From Triparma columacea (taxonomy: Eukaryota; Sar; Bolidophyceae; Parmales; Triparmaceae), in the NCBI GenBank assembly GCA_030267965.1, contig BRYA01000040.1, forward strand, positions 57,098-121,097: DNA of 64,000 nt, written 5' to 3'. A program made the translations under genes and the position numbers. The notes beneath the pieces were generated by a model. That model saw nothing but the letters and a program-made list of their open reading frames with translations, was not told the DNA's origin and searched no databases. Of the stretch, positions 19,309 through 30,128 are shown one piece after another. Position 1 is the first letter of the stretch; the number at the start of each line of letters is the position of its first letter.

Positions 19309-22300
19309 ATCGTCGTCATCGTCATCATTGTCGTTGCTGTTGCGCCCGCTGCTCGTCGATGTTGTTGCTTCCGCAACTTCACCCCCTTCATTGGTCGCTC
19401 CTTTCTCTCCTGCACCATCGGCGCTACTGTCAATGTCACCTCCGGCCTTCTTCGGAGTACGCGAGTTCTCCTCTTCGAAGTGCTCCACAGCCTTCCTCTT
19501 GCTCGTGAACCTCCTCCCGGATGGTGACTGAAGGTAGTATTTATATTTCACTTTGTCAACGGCACAGGTCCATGTGTCGTCGCAGCCGAGCTCGCTACCA
19601 GGAACGCTATGGAAATTAGGCCGCTGTAACACTTTTTGAATGTCGAAAGAGTCTTTCGGGGTTGCATCGTCGTCATCGTCAACCGGATGGATGGAAGAGG
19701 AAAGGGGTGTCAAACTTAGGGTTAGGTCTTTCTTCCGACAGGGAGTGCTTTGTTGACTCGACTCCGAGCCCGACGAAAACCTAACACTTGTCCAACCTAT
19801 GTTGAAACCAGTCACAACTCCTTGTCCATAGTCGGGATGGAGGACCGTTTGCCCTACTGTCGATACTGCCTCTGACACCTCTTGCCCCGACCACAACTTG
19901 TCGTTGTCACTGTCGCGCTTTTTAGGGGGACCGCGCTTTTTAGGGGGAGTTTGAGTCGTCTGGGATCCCGAATCGATTGCCATATCGGGACTTACTCGTG
20001 CTTCGACTTGGTCTTTCACCAGTTTGCAAAGCAGATCATCCTGCTCCTGGGTCCTGTTGAGAGGCTCCTTCTGTTTCGCGAAGCCGTCAATCAGCTCATC
20101 GACTTCCTTCGCATTTGGGTCCGAAACGACTGCTCCCGGAACCGTGTGCTGAAAGTTGTCGTCGCCACAGTAACTGCCAAGAACCCCCTTGGCTCCATTT
20201 GAGCTCGACCATACTACGCCCTTCAGGTAAACATGCACCCAGCCGTTACCCTGGTACACAAGACACTCAGGGGGGAGCGCATAGTCCCAAGGGTCCCTTC
20301 TTGCGATGTTGCTATAGTTTTTATCCGTAAACTTATGAAGGTTCTGGAAGAAGGCTACTCCATTCCTCGCACCTGCCTACGACGAGAAAGAGAGGAGGAA
20401 TAGGAGTTAGATGGATGTGCCTGTCGTGACCACTTGTCTTGTCGCCACTTGCTGCTGCATCGCGACTCAACCATTCTTACCTGAGTTTTCACAGACGTTG
20501 TTTGCAGGTTTAAAATAACCTGAAGAGGATCGCCCTTGTATATTTTCGGCGGATAAACCATTCTTGATTCACGTCCAGAGACACGTAAGGCAACGTCGTC
20601 AGAGCTCATGGACGGGATGCCTGTAAGGAGATCACGATGATCAAGCTGCAATTCATTAGCACACTTCTTGTACGTTACCATGGAAATTGAACGCAGCACC
20701 GACAAGGCGACTCCGTCGACTGAGACATCGCCAGAGTTAGGATCGATGGCGACGCTTTTCTTCAAGCAAATGGGACAAGTTACACTCGAAGGTAATGCAT
20801 CTGCGACGGACATGCATAAATGGGTTAGATTTGATGTGTTGGGCGCCCTCGAGAAGTTCAAGATGCTTCCACGTCGTCAAATTGCATCGCATGACCCTAT
20901 ATCTCACCTTCGTCTAAGCCAAGGCATGCCTTATGACATTGCCTCGCGCACTCTTGGCACTCCACCATCTGGCTTATGCGCACTCTGCCTTTGCCGTACT
21001 TTTTGTAATGGCGCTTATAGTGCGAATGGTGGAAATTCAATTTATCCAGCTCAAGTGTCTTCTTAGCGCCTGTACTGAAGCCGCGCTCATCAGTACGTTC
21101 GAAAGATACCCTGCCGTCCGCGTACTGAGCTCTTATCTTGCCCTTGAGTACGGATCCATCTGCGATACGGTGGGCGAAGGAATTCGTGAAAGGGGGTTTG
21201 CAGCGTGTGTGAGAGACAGAAAGAAAGAGGAAGGGAGCCCTGGGAGCCCACAATGCAACCACAACCCTATACGCAACTCGCTCGCCGCACCTTCAGAAAG
21301 ATAGTGAGTGTTCATGCCGTCTTCGCTGCCGCCTGCTGTCAAAAAGTCACTCTTCTCAACGAGGACGTGGTTGTGCAGGCAGAAGCACCCAACCTTCTGG
21401 CAGTCGCTCTTCTTGTCGTAGAACAGTGGTAGAGACGGGAGAGGGGCGCGAACTATTTTGGGATACGTTTCGTAAGTGTCCATTTTGCTCTCTAGCCCGA
21501 AGAAGAAGGCTATCTTCTTCGTCCCCCTCTCCGCAAAACCCGACCTGTGCGTGGCGTTTGACAGGAAGCAAGATGCGGAGCCGCTACCTTTGTACATGAT
21601 CTCATCATAACCGGCAACTTGCATCGAGGAAGCCGTGTCTGTCAGGGAGAGAACGATTGAGAGCACCATGTGGGAGTACTGCTCGCAGTCGTGATGCCAA
21701 CTGAAGATCGCCTGTGCCGAGCTTTGCTGCAGAAAGTGCATGTCCAGGAGGACCAAGTCTCCAGCCACTGTGGTGCGCAAGAGTAGAGCAGAGGACGAAC
21801 GAAGGGGTCAGGATTACTGCGGGGCGGCGAGAAGCAAGCTACAACACGGAGTGCAGTAATGTTGACATCGGGAGCTCTTGCGGTCTCACCTTCCTTGGCC
21901 TTGCTGTACACCTCCTTGAACCCGTCAATGGAGACGCAAAAGTGTTTCAGGTCGCCAACCTTCAACATGGTTGTAGCCTTCCTCTGCTCCTCTGGGTCAA
22001 GCTCAGCTTCCACCTTCCCGTACGTACTGTAACCATCGTAGAAAAGGTGCTGCTTTGGATTTTCCCACCTCCTCACAGCAAGTTCGCCTGGTCGTGATAG
22101 GATACGTGTCTGGGTTAGGTCAAGCATAGCAACAATGGCCCGTCCGCCATCCGTCACCCCCCACCCCCACCTCCTCCCCAATCTCCCATTCCCTTACCCT
22201 TTGTCTTCCCCTTCTGTTCAGCTAGTTGGAAGCCCTCTGCCATGGCCGCGACTAGCCTCTTAATGGGATCCTTGTCAAAAGTAACGGACTTGCACCCATA

Positions 22301-22645
22301 TTTTGGGTCGATTCCAAAACTTTCTGTCGTGGCCTTGTACTGCAGTAAGGGAAAAGAAGCAATGTGGAGTCGAGGGTTAGGTATTTGAATTTACGTATGA
22401 TGTAGGAAATTTCGCCCAACGACACGACATGAAGCACTTCTATTACTAAACATACGAACACCAACCCCCCAAGTACTCACCAGCTTCTCATTACGCTTGG
22501 AAAAAGCAACAAGAGTGTTGTGCTCCTGAGACGATTGGGTTTGCTCAAGAGTTTCCTTCCAAGTCAAGGCGAGAGGGCGGCCATCGACCACACTTCGAGC
22601 ATTAAGTAGGGAAATAACTTCCGTTTCAGAGTTATTCTGTCTCAT
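18520..22645 (-). CDS. Chromatin-type protein: 2OG-oxygenase-like, PHD-like and two MBD-like units
   Basis: Seven exons join in phase: 22645-22481, 22339-22198, 22087-21890, 21767-21291, 21159-20908, 20800-20481 and 20376-18520, giving 1,136 residues. Residues ~165-260 resemble a 2OG-Fe(II) oxygenase core: HxD as H193/D195 (FSWHHDCEQYSH) and a distal His H242 in NATHRSGF followed by basic residues. Residues ~390-430 form a half-PHD-like zinc cluster (ECQECARQCHKAC, then CPIC). Two MBD-like units follow near 768-825 and 928-985: GCDDTWTC, then YLQSPSGRRFTSKRKAVEHF. Acidic and Lys/Arg-rich linkers lie between. The frame ends early compared with the duplicate because of a small insertion at 18553-18576. 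A role in DNA or histone (de)methylation is inference. Confidence 0.65.
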
Positions 22646-22844
22646 CGGGATGACGAAACCCCAGTTAAGAGGGAAAATTTGGCTAAGTGGGACCGAAAGC
22701 CTCCAAAAACGTGCCCAGAATGCATTAAGACATATTTCCAAATTTGAGGATTCGATCGTTTACATCACTTTTAGCCAACTCAATAGCATAGAAACCCAGA
22801 TATCTCTCCAACAGTCGCAACAGCATTTCACCGCACTGACCTAT

Positions 22845-23984
22845 ATGGCCTCAACAAGCCTTGGTGGGAGTCTTCCTGAAGATGGTGAGGAAATTCTGTT
22901 GCAATTGCAGGACCAATTGCAGGACTTGGTGCGCACTCACTGCAACCTGTACTTGAATGAGATACACCTTCTGAAAGTGCGGGTAAAGGAGCTCGAAGAG
23001 GAGAAGGGGGCGCTAGTTGCCAAGCTTCACAAATGGAAAAAGGGGTTGGGGGAGTGGGTCGAGCGCACGCTGCGTAGGTATGGTGGTAAGATCAATCCTT
23101 CCGACCTTCCTGACTTGAACGAAGGCTCTCCGCAGTCTAGTTCTTCGCAATATCAAAACTCAAGTCACTCTGCCATTCCAGAGTCCCTCCCCGACTCTGG
23201 CAGCCTTACAAGGAAACCTCCGTCATCTCAGGAGAGTGATGAAACGATGATAGGTAGTACCGGGATTCACCATGATTACGACGTGGGTCTTGCTGGGTTG
23301 AGTTACGAGGAAAATCTGGGTGATATGAGGGTCAATTGTGGGAACCGAAACATGGGAAGGGGGACCAGGGGGCGAGGTGACGGGAAGGTAGCCGGGGAGG
23401 TAGAGAGGAGGGCGGCGGACAATGCTGTGTGCGAAGAAGTGGGGGTTGGGGTGGGGGCTTTAGGAGTTGTGTCTGCCAGAAGGGTCCCTCCCGCCAACCC
23501 ATACACAACAAGTTCCAGACCTCCAAGTAATTTCAACAGCAACCCGTACGCAAAAACGGGGGGAACAAAATTCAAGGAGGTGGTAAGGGGCAAGGAGGCT
23601 CGAAGAAGAATGCACGGTCAAAACTGTGAGGAGTGCAGGATTTTCTTCGAGGCTGTGGCGAAAGATTCAAACGGAGTCTTCGACGCCGACGTGATGGTGC
23701 AGTCGTGCTCCAGGCATAAAACCAGCTGGAAAAACGCAACGCAAACGCCACCCGACTTCTGGGAAATGGATTTCATAGACGAGAGGGAAAATGAGGAGAA
23801 GGAAGGGAACAGGTTTAGGAAGGCAGGGGAGGGCGTTGTGTTAGAAACACCTGTGAAGCAGCACCCGTTTTCGAAGCGCAAAAGCCGGGATTCCAGTTCG
23901 GAGAAGAAGAGGAAGCAAAGGAAGACACACAGAGTGGAGAGCAAGAGAATGCAATTCACTGCAGACTCCCAAGAAGAACACTAA
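22845..23984 (+). CDS. RBBP8: CtIP / Sae2 / COM1 DNA-end resection factor
   Basis: Single exon, 379 residues. The N-terminus (residues ~15-75) is a coiled coil (LQLQDQLQDLVRTHCNLYL and LLKVRVKELEEEKGALVAKL), the position of the tetramerisation region in this family. The middle is disordered. The C-terminus (about residues 255-310) is the CtIP/Sae2 domain: MHGQNCEECRIFFEAV, then SRHK and TPPDFWEMDF. Family members stimulate MRN/MRX to clip DNA ends before homologous recombination. The Thr-Pro before PDFW and the conserved SRHK region are where CDK/ATM regulation occurs in relatives. A basic tail follows. An upstream in-frame extension to 22650 is less likely as the start. The gene is divergent from the chromatin gene (199 bp). 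Confidence 0.88.
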   Translation: MASTSLGGSLPEDGEEILLQLQDQLQDLVRTHCNLYLNEIHLLKVRVKELEEEKGALVAKLHKWKKGLGEWVERTLRRYGGKINPSDLPDLNEGSPQSSSSQYQNSSHSAIPESLPDSGSLTRKPPSSQESDETMIGSTGIHHDYDVGLAGLSYEENLGDMRVNCGNRNMGRGTRGRGDGKVAGEVERRAADNAVCEEVGVGVGALGVVSARRVPPANPYTTSSRPPSNFNSNPYAKTGGTKFKEVVRGKEARRRMHGQNCEECRIFFEAVAKDSNGVFDADVMVQSCSRHKTSWKNATQTPPDFWEMDFIDERENEEKEGNRFRKAGEGVVLETPVKQHPFSKRKSRDSSSEKKRKQRKTHRVESKRMQFTADSQEEH

Positions 23985-24029
23985 AATGATTTTATTTATG
24001 CCAACAAAACAAGACATCCCCCCGGGGGG

Positions 24030-25677
24030 CTATCGCGCCATTCCTTTCAATATTGACAAACCGACCCCCAAACCAATAACAGTCCCCGAGGCGTAACCCA
24101 AAATACCCACAAGTAGCCCTGGCAAGACTAGGTCGTTCCAGCCCTTTCCCTTTGCCATCGCAGCAGCAGTAGTTGGTCCCCCGACGTTGGCATTGCTGGC
24201 AACATACACTTCTCGCCCACCCAGGCGCATGACCCTCCCACCAATTACAAGGAACACCCAGTGCAGCGCTATTTGTGCGAAAGAGAAGAGGAAGAGAGTC
24301 GGGGCATTCTTCAGCACCTCGACCAAGTTTCCTGCTGCCCCGCTTGCGGCGAAGAACATCTGGATGAAAAATACACCCAGGCAAGAACCAACAGAGCGCA
24401 AGCTTCCAAAAAACTTCGGGAACATTGTCGAGCAAACGACGGTGCAAAGGCTAAGCATTGGAAGGGAGGAAGTGCCAGCAGGAAGCAGCAACCTCGTTAA
24501 GCATTGGCCGACCCAAATGAAACCTGCTGCCACACTCAGCGCCAAGCTAATGCTCTCTAAGTCAAGTTTTTTCTCACTGCTAAGCAATCCATCGCCCTTG
24601 CTTGAAAGCCCCATCTGGAGGAAGCAAATGGATTTAGTTTGAGATGCAAAAGTTGACCAGAAAACGTGTCGCTCCTGTAATCTCACCTTTTCCAGAACGC
24701 CAGCACCCCCCCCCCCCTCGAAGCCTCGACCTTTGCTCGTGTAAAACAAGAAAACAAAGTACAGAGCAACCACCACGTTGTCCGCAGCAATGGCCGACGA
24801 GACCGTGGAGGCTTTTACCCCAAGCGTGTTTGCGACTGCAACAAAGTTCACGGCACCACCTATGTGCCGAGAAGCCAACGCGGCCGCCACCCTCCACCCG
24901 TCCTGCCCCAACTCGGTCATTGGAATGAATTTGAAGGACAAGACAGTCGCCACCACTGTAGACACGGCGCCAACAAAGAACGCCTGGAGCATAGGCCCAG
25001 CGTCTCTGCGAAGGGGGCGGGTAAAGGGAAAGGGAAAGGGTTAATAGCACACGGTCCTCCTCCACACCATTCATCTCCGCCTCATCCCTCTTCGCCTCCG
25101 TCTCCTCCGCCTCCGTCTCCTCCGCCTCGTCATCCTCAGGAGTCCCCTCACCTTGCTATTTTCCTCAAATCACCATCGAATAGCAACAGGGGGATAGCAA
25201 GAGGAACAAGCACACCGTTTACCACATTGGAATATACCCTTGACTCAAAGGGGAGCACGAACACGTTGGATAGGACAAGAGAAAAGAACATAGTAATTAT
25301 GGGCGCTGAAAGGCTCTTCCCAAAAAAGTGGCGACCGAAGGAGGTTAGAACTAGTGCTGAGCGTCACTCCTACTCCTGATGCTTTCTATATGAAACCCCA
25401 TTCTCACCTTTCCAATTGTGCTCCTCCTCTCTAGTGATATTCCAGCGTAGCTTAGCCAGAGAGATAGCAATAAAACGTACACATCGTTAGTGTGCTGCGT
25501 CAAGACAAATGTCTTGCTTGTGTGCACTGCCTTTGATAACGTGTTCATCATGGGCTTCGTGAGAGGAATTACTTTCAGAGACGTTTCAAGATGAAATGTT
25601 GAAACAATAGGTACCACGCTATTTAGAATCAACGGGCTATGCACACGACCAAGCGCGAAAGCAGGAGTTAGACCCAT
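24030..25677 (-). CDS. DUF819 family multi-pass membrane protein
   Basis: Exons are 25677-25408, 25315-25152 and 25005-24030 (469 residues). The first junction restores a family-like GK-SLSAPIITMFFSLVLSNV, and the second gives LRKIARDAGPMLQAFF. A possible fourth intron of exactly 72 nt (24686-24615; GTGAG to CTCCAG) has no stop, so splicing or retention would give 445 or 469 residues. The protein has about ten hydrophobic helices and DUF819 signatures (ASRHIGGAVNFVAVANTLG and YVASNANVGGPTTAAAMAKG). DUF819 proteins are predicted transporters found in bacteria, plastid-bearing algae and plants. Substrate and location are unknown. The N-terminal ~35 residues may be a targeting extension. Confidence 0.85.
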
Positions 25678-25783
25678 TTTTTATCAGACAGACCAAAATT
25701 GATTCCCCCCTTTGGTCATTTTGTGTTTTCCTCCACAAATTCGTTGGACGGAGTTCAAATCCCACCCTACGCCTCTTCTAAGA

Positions 25784-28700
25784 ATGAGTTTTAGTATAAG
25801 GAATAGCGGCAACAACATAATGTCGTTCTTTGCTCCCAGATCAGGGTCCTCCCCCCAAAAGTTGTCCTCACGAGAATCCCAGCATATGGAAGGCAAGGGG
25901 GACGAGAGTGATTCCGAGGTGACAGACGGGTCAATCTCTGATGAGCCTGCAACACAGGCGCCCCAAAACTCTAGAAACAGCGAGATTGAGAAGGTTGACT
26001 ACATGGACATCGAGAATGATGGCAGGGTGGAAGATATGGACACTGGAGCTGCAAATTCGAGCGGCAGTGTTGCGGAATTGCATGGGGAGGAAAGGACAAT
26101 CATCGAACTCATGAGCGACTCCGACACGGACATGAGCTCAGACGAGGGTGACCAACATCCTCAGAATCCTCCGGCTCTGGATAGTTATATATCCGCGAAG
26201 CGCCATGACCACGATTCCAAGACTTCGCCGTCTTCGTCCTCTTCGTCTTCGAAGTACACTTCTCCCTCCTCGTCAACTTCTTCCTCATCTTTAACCTCTT
26301 CTACCGTTGTCCCTGCCATTCCTGTCCCCTCTCAGTCCACTTTCTCCTCCCAGTCCACCACCATCTCCCCTGCTGGCTCCTCCCCCTCCGACGCCGCCCA
26401 CCCCTCCTCTCAAGCGCGGCCTCGATCAGACGCAAAGAAAAATATCGTGCAAGAGAGTCTAACTGCCATCTATGATCTTTGCATCTTCACCCAGGACACC
26501 TTCGACTATGCAACTTACCTCGTCAACAACGCTCGCTACAGTTCACTACCTTTCACTTCAGCCCTTCCCCAAAATGTTGAGGTCACAGGTGAGAAATTGA
26601 CACAAATTTTTAGCTGTTCCCGTTCCTAAACACTCCCCCCCCACGCAATCACTCTCTCAACTACTAATGCCGCTCATCGCAGCAATGGAGAGGGCCTTGA
26701 AAAACCCCTTCCCAGGCGCAACCACTTTGGGCGACTTTTGGGGGACGTACCTGAAGAAGTTTTGCGAGATATTCAGTAGGCTCTCAGAAATCGAGAACCA
26801 TGACGCTGGCGAGTCTATGATTTTTGGAGGCGTTGATGACGCCCCTTTTTGTGTTTTCATGATCATTCATAACCTCAACATATTAGGCGAGGTTATTGTC
26901 AAGAGCGTCGGGTTAGTCTCTGAGCAAACCACCTCCCAGCCGGCTTTAGGTGGATTTAGCGCGATGCTCTTCTGGGAGAAGGTGCTCGGCACCTTCGAGG
27001 TTTTGGATGGCCACAACGTAACCATAGCGAATGATGGACTCCTCCGCGACATCTCCAGCGTCGTCAGCCGCTCGCTTCTCCACTTCCGCTTCTTCCTCGA
27101 CAGCGAGGTTCAAAATCAAGTGCAACCAACCTTGCACGCTAGCAACCCCCCTAGACCAGAAGACGCGAGCCACAAATTTGTCACTCATCAGCTCGACAAC
27201 ATCCTCGCGACCTCCTTTGCTCTCCACTCACTCAACAGACTGTGCAACAACATCTACATGGACACTGAGACGGCTCTGTCTGAGGCTCTGGCGAACAAGG
27301 AGGCAGCAAGGAAGGAGCTGGTAGCGAGCTTCCCAGGTCTTGCCAATTCTGGCTCGGACACCGAAGCCTCCACTCATATTTGTAGCTCGCCGAACCGAAA
27401 ACGCAAGACAAGGAACATGGAGAGAGAGGAGCAGGATCTCAGCTCCATCAACACGAGGGACCCCATCCACGTCAAGTACTTCGGGGATTCCCAAGATTTC
27501 TTCTGCCACGAGACGTGCTCCTATTGCATGAATTCCAAGCAAATTACTATTTGCGCGTGCGGCAGCTGCGCGTGCTCTAACAATACTAGCAGCTGTTTGC
27601 TCAACGGCTACCGCACTCACGGGGACCTCATCAGCAGCGGCAGGGTCGACCTTCACACTTGCGACAAGCTCACGGACGAGTACTTTTGCCCGACATGCGA
27701 CGCTGGGAGGAAGCTGGCAAAAGCGGTCGAGCAGCAGGAAAGGCTCGAGATCAACAGACTTCTCGTTTATGAGTTCGCGAACCCACACTTTGCTTCCACC
27801 TTGAACCAATCCCACACGCTTTCACCGATCCACACGGCCGCCTGCCAGAATAGGTGAGAGAAGACGAGGAGCGGAGCAGAGCGAGTTACAGAAATGGTTG
27901 TTTTAATTGGTTGGATGTCGTGGTTTCGCACTTATAGCTAACTCTTTCGGCCGTCACCTCGCTTCTACTTTGCCGAAGCTACGAGATCCTTTCGATGCTG
28001 CTGTTTGGAGCCTCCGTCCTGATTAAAGTGAGCGGCGAAATCGGCGGTGACCTTCTTCCCGAAAGCCTTCCAGCGAGGGCGTGGGGCAGGGACCACAACA
28101 AGAAGACTCCATTCGAGACCGCTTACGACATGTCCCTCAAGTCGGCCGTGGAAGACAAGGGTTCCGTTTGCTCTCCCCCGTGCACAGAGTCCGTTCTACT
28201 CTTGGCTATGAGGGGCTGCGGTGACGTCAAGAAGGTCGACGAATTGAGCACGAGAAGGATTCATCTCATGAACATGGTGTCGCAGGGAGGGACACCAGTC
28301 GATGGGCCCATCCACTACCCGCGCAACGACATCTCTATGGGAAGCGAGCGTTTCAAATTACCATGGGTGAACGACACAGGAGACGGCGCTCTTCTTACCC
28401 CTTCCGACCTGCACTACATCAGGTGCTGTGTCGAAACCCGGCACGCTGCTATCGCGTGGCACCACTCGATTACCTCGACGCTTAGCGGGGGAGTAACCCA
28501 AAAAGGGAGTAAACAGGTGAAAAGGCGAAACAATCAGCTAATCAGGCCTTGGCAAAGCAAACCAGGCACCAGTGACGGTCCGTGTACAGAGGACAACAGG
28601 CAAGATCGTCTACAGTCAGCGCATAAGTCAAATGGTCACACACCTAACATCGAAAGGTGCATGTTGGAGTGCAATTTCTTGTGCCCCTGCCACAGGGATG

Positions 28701-29281
28701 CCTTGCGCCTCGCGAACCCTCTCATCGGGGGTTCACTTGGGATGCAACCATGCCAGAATGTGAAGTCTGAGGGGCTGCAGTTCCCCTTGGAAGTATTTCG
28801 CACCCCCGACAATAGGGGTTGGGCAGCTAGGACGCAAAGGGGGGTGACGATCCCGAAAGGCGCAATCGTGTGTCCTTACAGTGGGCAGTTAGCGGACGAG
28901 ATACAGGTGAAAGGTTTGGAAGAAATGTACGCACAGATGGACAAGGGATCCTTCATCATGAACCTTCACGAGGCAAAATTGAAGGGAGAGGCGCCCCCTG
29001 GCGAGTATTTCGTCAATGATGCCACCATCTACAGGAATGTCGGCGCCTTCTTTAACCACACGTGCGAGAAACCCAATGTCAAGTTCAAATTCTCATACCG
29101 TAACCACTTGGATTATCGTTTCCCGACAGTTCTCTTCGTCGCCGTGGAGAACATCCCTCCACTGACCGAGCTGTGCTTCAACTATGGCGAGAAAGTTGAG
29201 GGACTTTGCAACTCTTGCGGCAAGAAGCACTGCCTGTGCGCGGGGTGCATGAATAAGAAGTTTGCGAGTTGCAAACGTTGA
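25784..29281 (+). CDS. SET-domain histone-lysine methyltransferase with Cys-rich module
   Basis: Exons 25784-26588, 26683-27853 and 27979-29281 join in phase to 1,092 residues. The N-terminal ~230 residues are acidic and Ser-rich, with a SIM-like motif (IIELMSDSDTD). A helical region follows. Residues ~535-615 are a Cys/His cluster (CHETCSYCMN, ICACGSCACS, CDKLTDEYFCPTC), like a PHD/ADD zinc fold. Residues ~885-1,075 hold pre-SET-like cysteines (CNFLCPCHRDA) and a SET domain: GWAARTQRGVTIPKGA, NVGAFFNHTCEKPN and LCFNYG. A post-SET CNSCGKKHCLC ends the protein. The catalytic core motifs (NHxCxPN-like, ELxFNYG) are present. The target lysine cannot be told from sequence; the Cys-rich part suggests a chromatin reader. 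Confidence 0.88.
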
Positions 29282-29366
29282 AATGGACGTTTGGCGACCA
29301 GGCCAGGGGCGAGAATAATCAAACCGAACTTAACTTTACTACAAAAATAAGCGGAATTCATTTCGG

Positions 29367-29927
29367 TTACCCCACTGTTTCCACGCCATTTTTGTTGAGC
29401 CCAGCGGTCATGATCTCCAAACTAATATACACGATGCCGGCACTTTCACACTTCAACCCAAACCTGCCCTCCCCTGGCCTGGTGTTGGCGACGATGGTGG
29501 GGTCTTGGAGCTGGGGCTTGATGCCCAGGAAGAAGGTACTGAGCCTTTCAGATATGCCACCGACTGGGACCCACGTGACGATCTCGATCTCATGACTCCC
29601 GGACTGCATAGGGCAGTTTGCCATCCCGTACCCGCAAAGTATGTTGCTCCCAAAATGGTCCCTGCTCCAAACCTCCACCCTTAACCGAGGCCAACCCACC
29701 AGTGTGGGGCAGGCAAAATGCACATCGATGGGATGATCCCACACAGCATCCAGACCTTCGCCACCAGAACAGTCAACCTGCGTCGTTCCGCTCTTATCCC
29801 CTCCCAGGACCTGCCATTCAGTCTGGTCAACGACCCCAGACTCGAGATGAAACTTGCAGAAAAGGCCCTTGGGTTCATCAAAGTCGCTGCAACCCAGTAT
29901 TGAGCCCAAAATATGAACTTCCGCCAT
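29367..29927 (-). CDS. B9D2: B9 domain-containing protein 2 (ciliary transition zone)
   Basis: Single exon, 186 residues, close to the usual ~175. The N-terminus MAEVHILGSILG is nearly diagnostic. Further B9 motifs are LFCKFHLESG, TQVDC, WDHPIDVHFACPTLVGWPRL, VWSRDHFG and GYGMANCP. B9D2 forms the MKS/B9 module with B9D1 and MKS1 at the ciliary transition zone, where it gates entry of membrane proteins. Its presence means that the organism builds, or recently built, a cilium or flagellum. It is tail-to-tail with the SET gene (85 bp) and head-to-head with the antiporter (201 bp). Confidence 0.95.
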   Translation of the reverse strand: MAEVHILGSILGCSDFDEPKGLFCKFHLESGVVDQTEWQVLGGDKSGTTQVDCSGGEGLDAVWDHPIDVHFACPTLVGWPRLRVEVWSRDHFGSNILCGYGMANCPMQSGSHEIEIVTWVPVGGISERLSTFFLGIKPQLQDPTIVANTRPGEGRFGLKCESAGIVYISLEIMTAGLNKNGVETVG

Positions 29928-30128
29928 TGATTTATTCGACTATTTTAATTATACTACAACGATGGAGTGAAGTACCAGAGGCAACAACAATTCAAAAGTC
30001 AAAGTTTGTCCGACCTGCTCTTGGACTTTTCAGTTTCTTCTGAAACTCTCCCCCTTCCACCACTCCACCTGTCAGATAGAACTTATTGCCTCTTCTTTTC
30101 GAGGACGCGGCCTTGGTCTGCTCAAACC

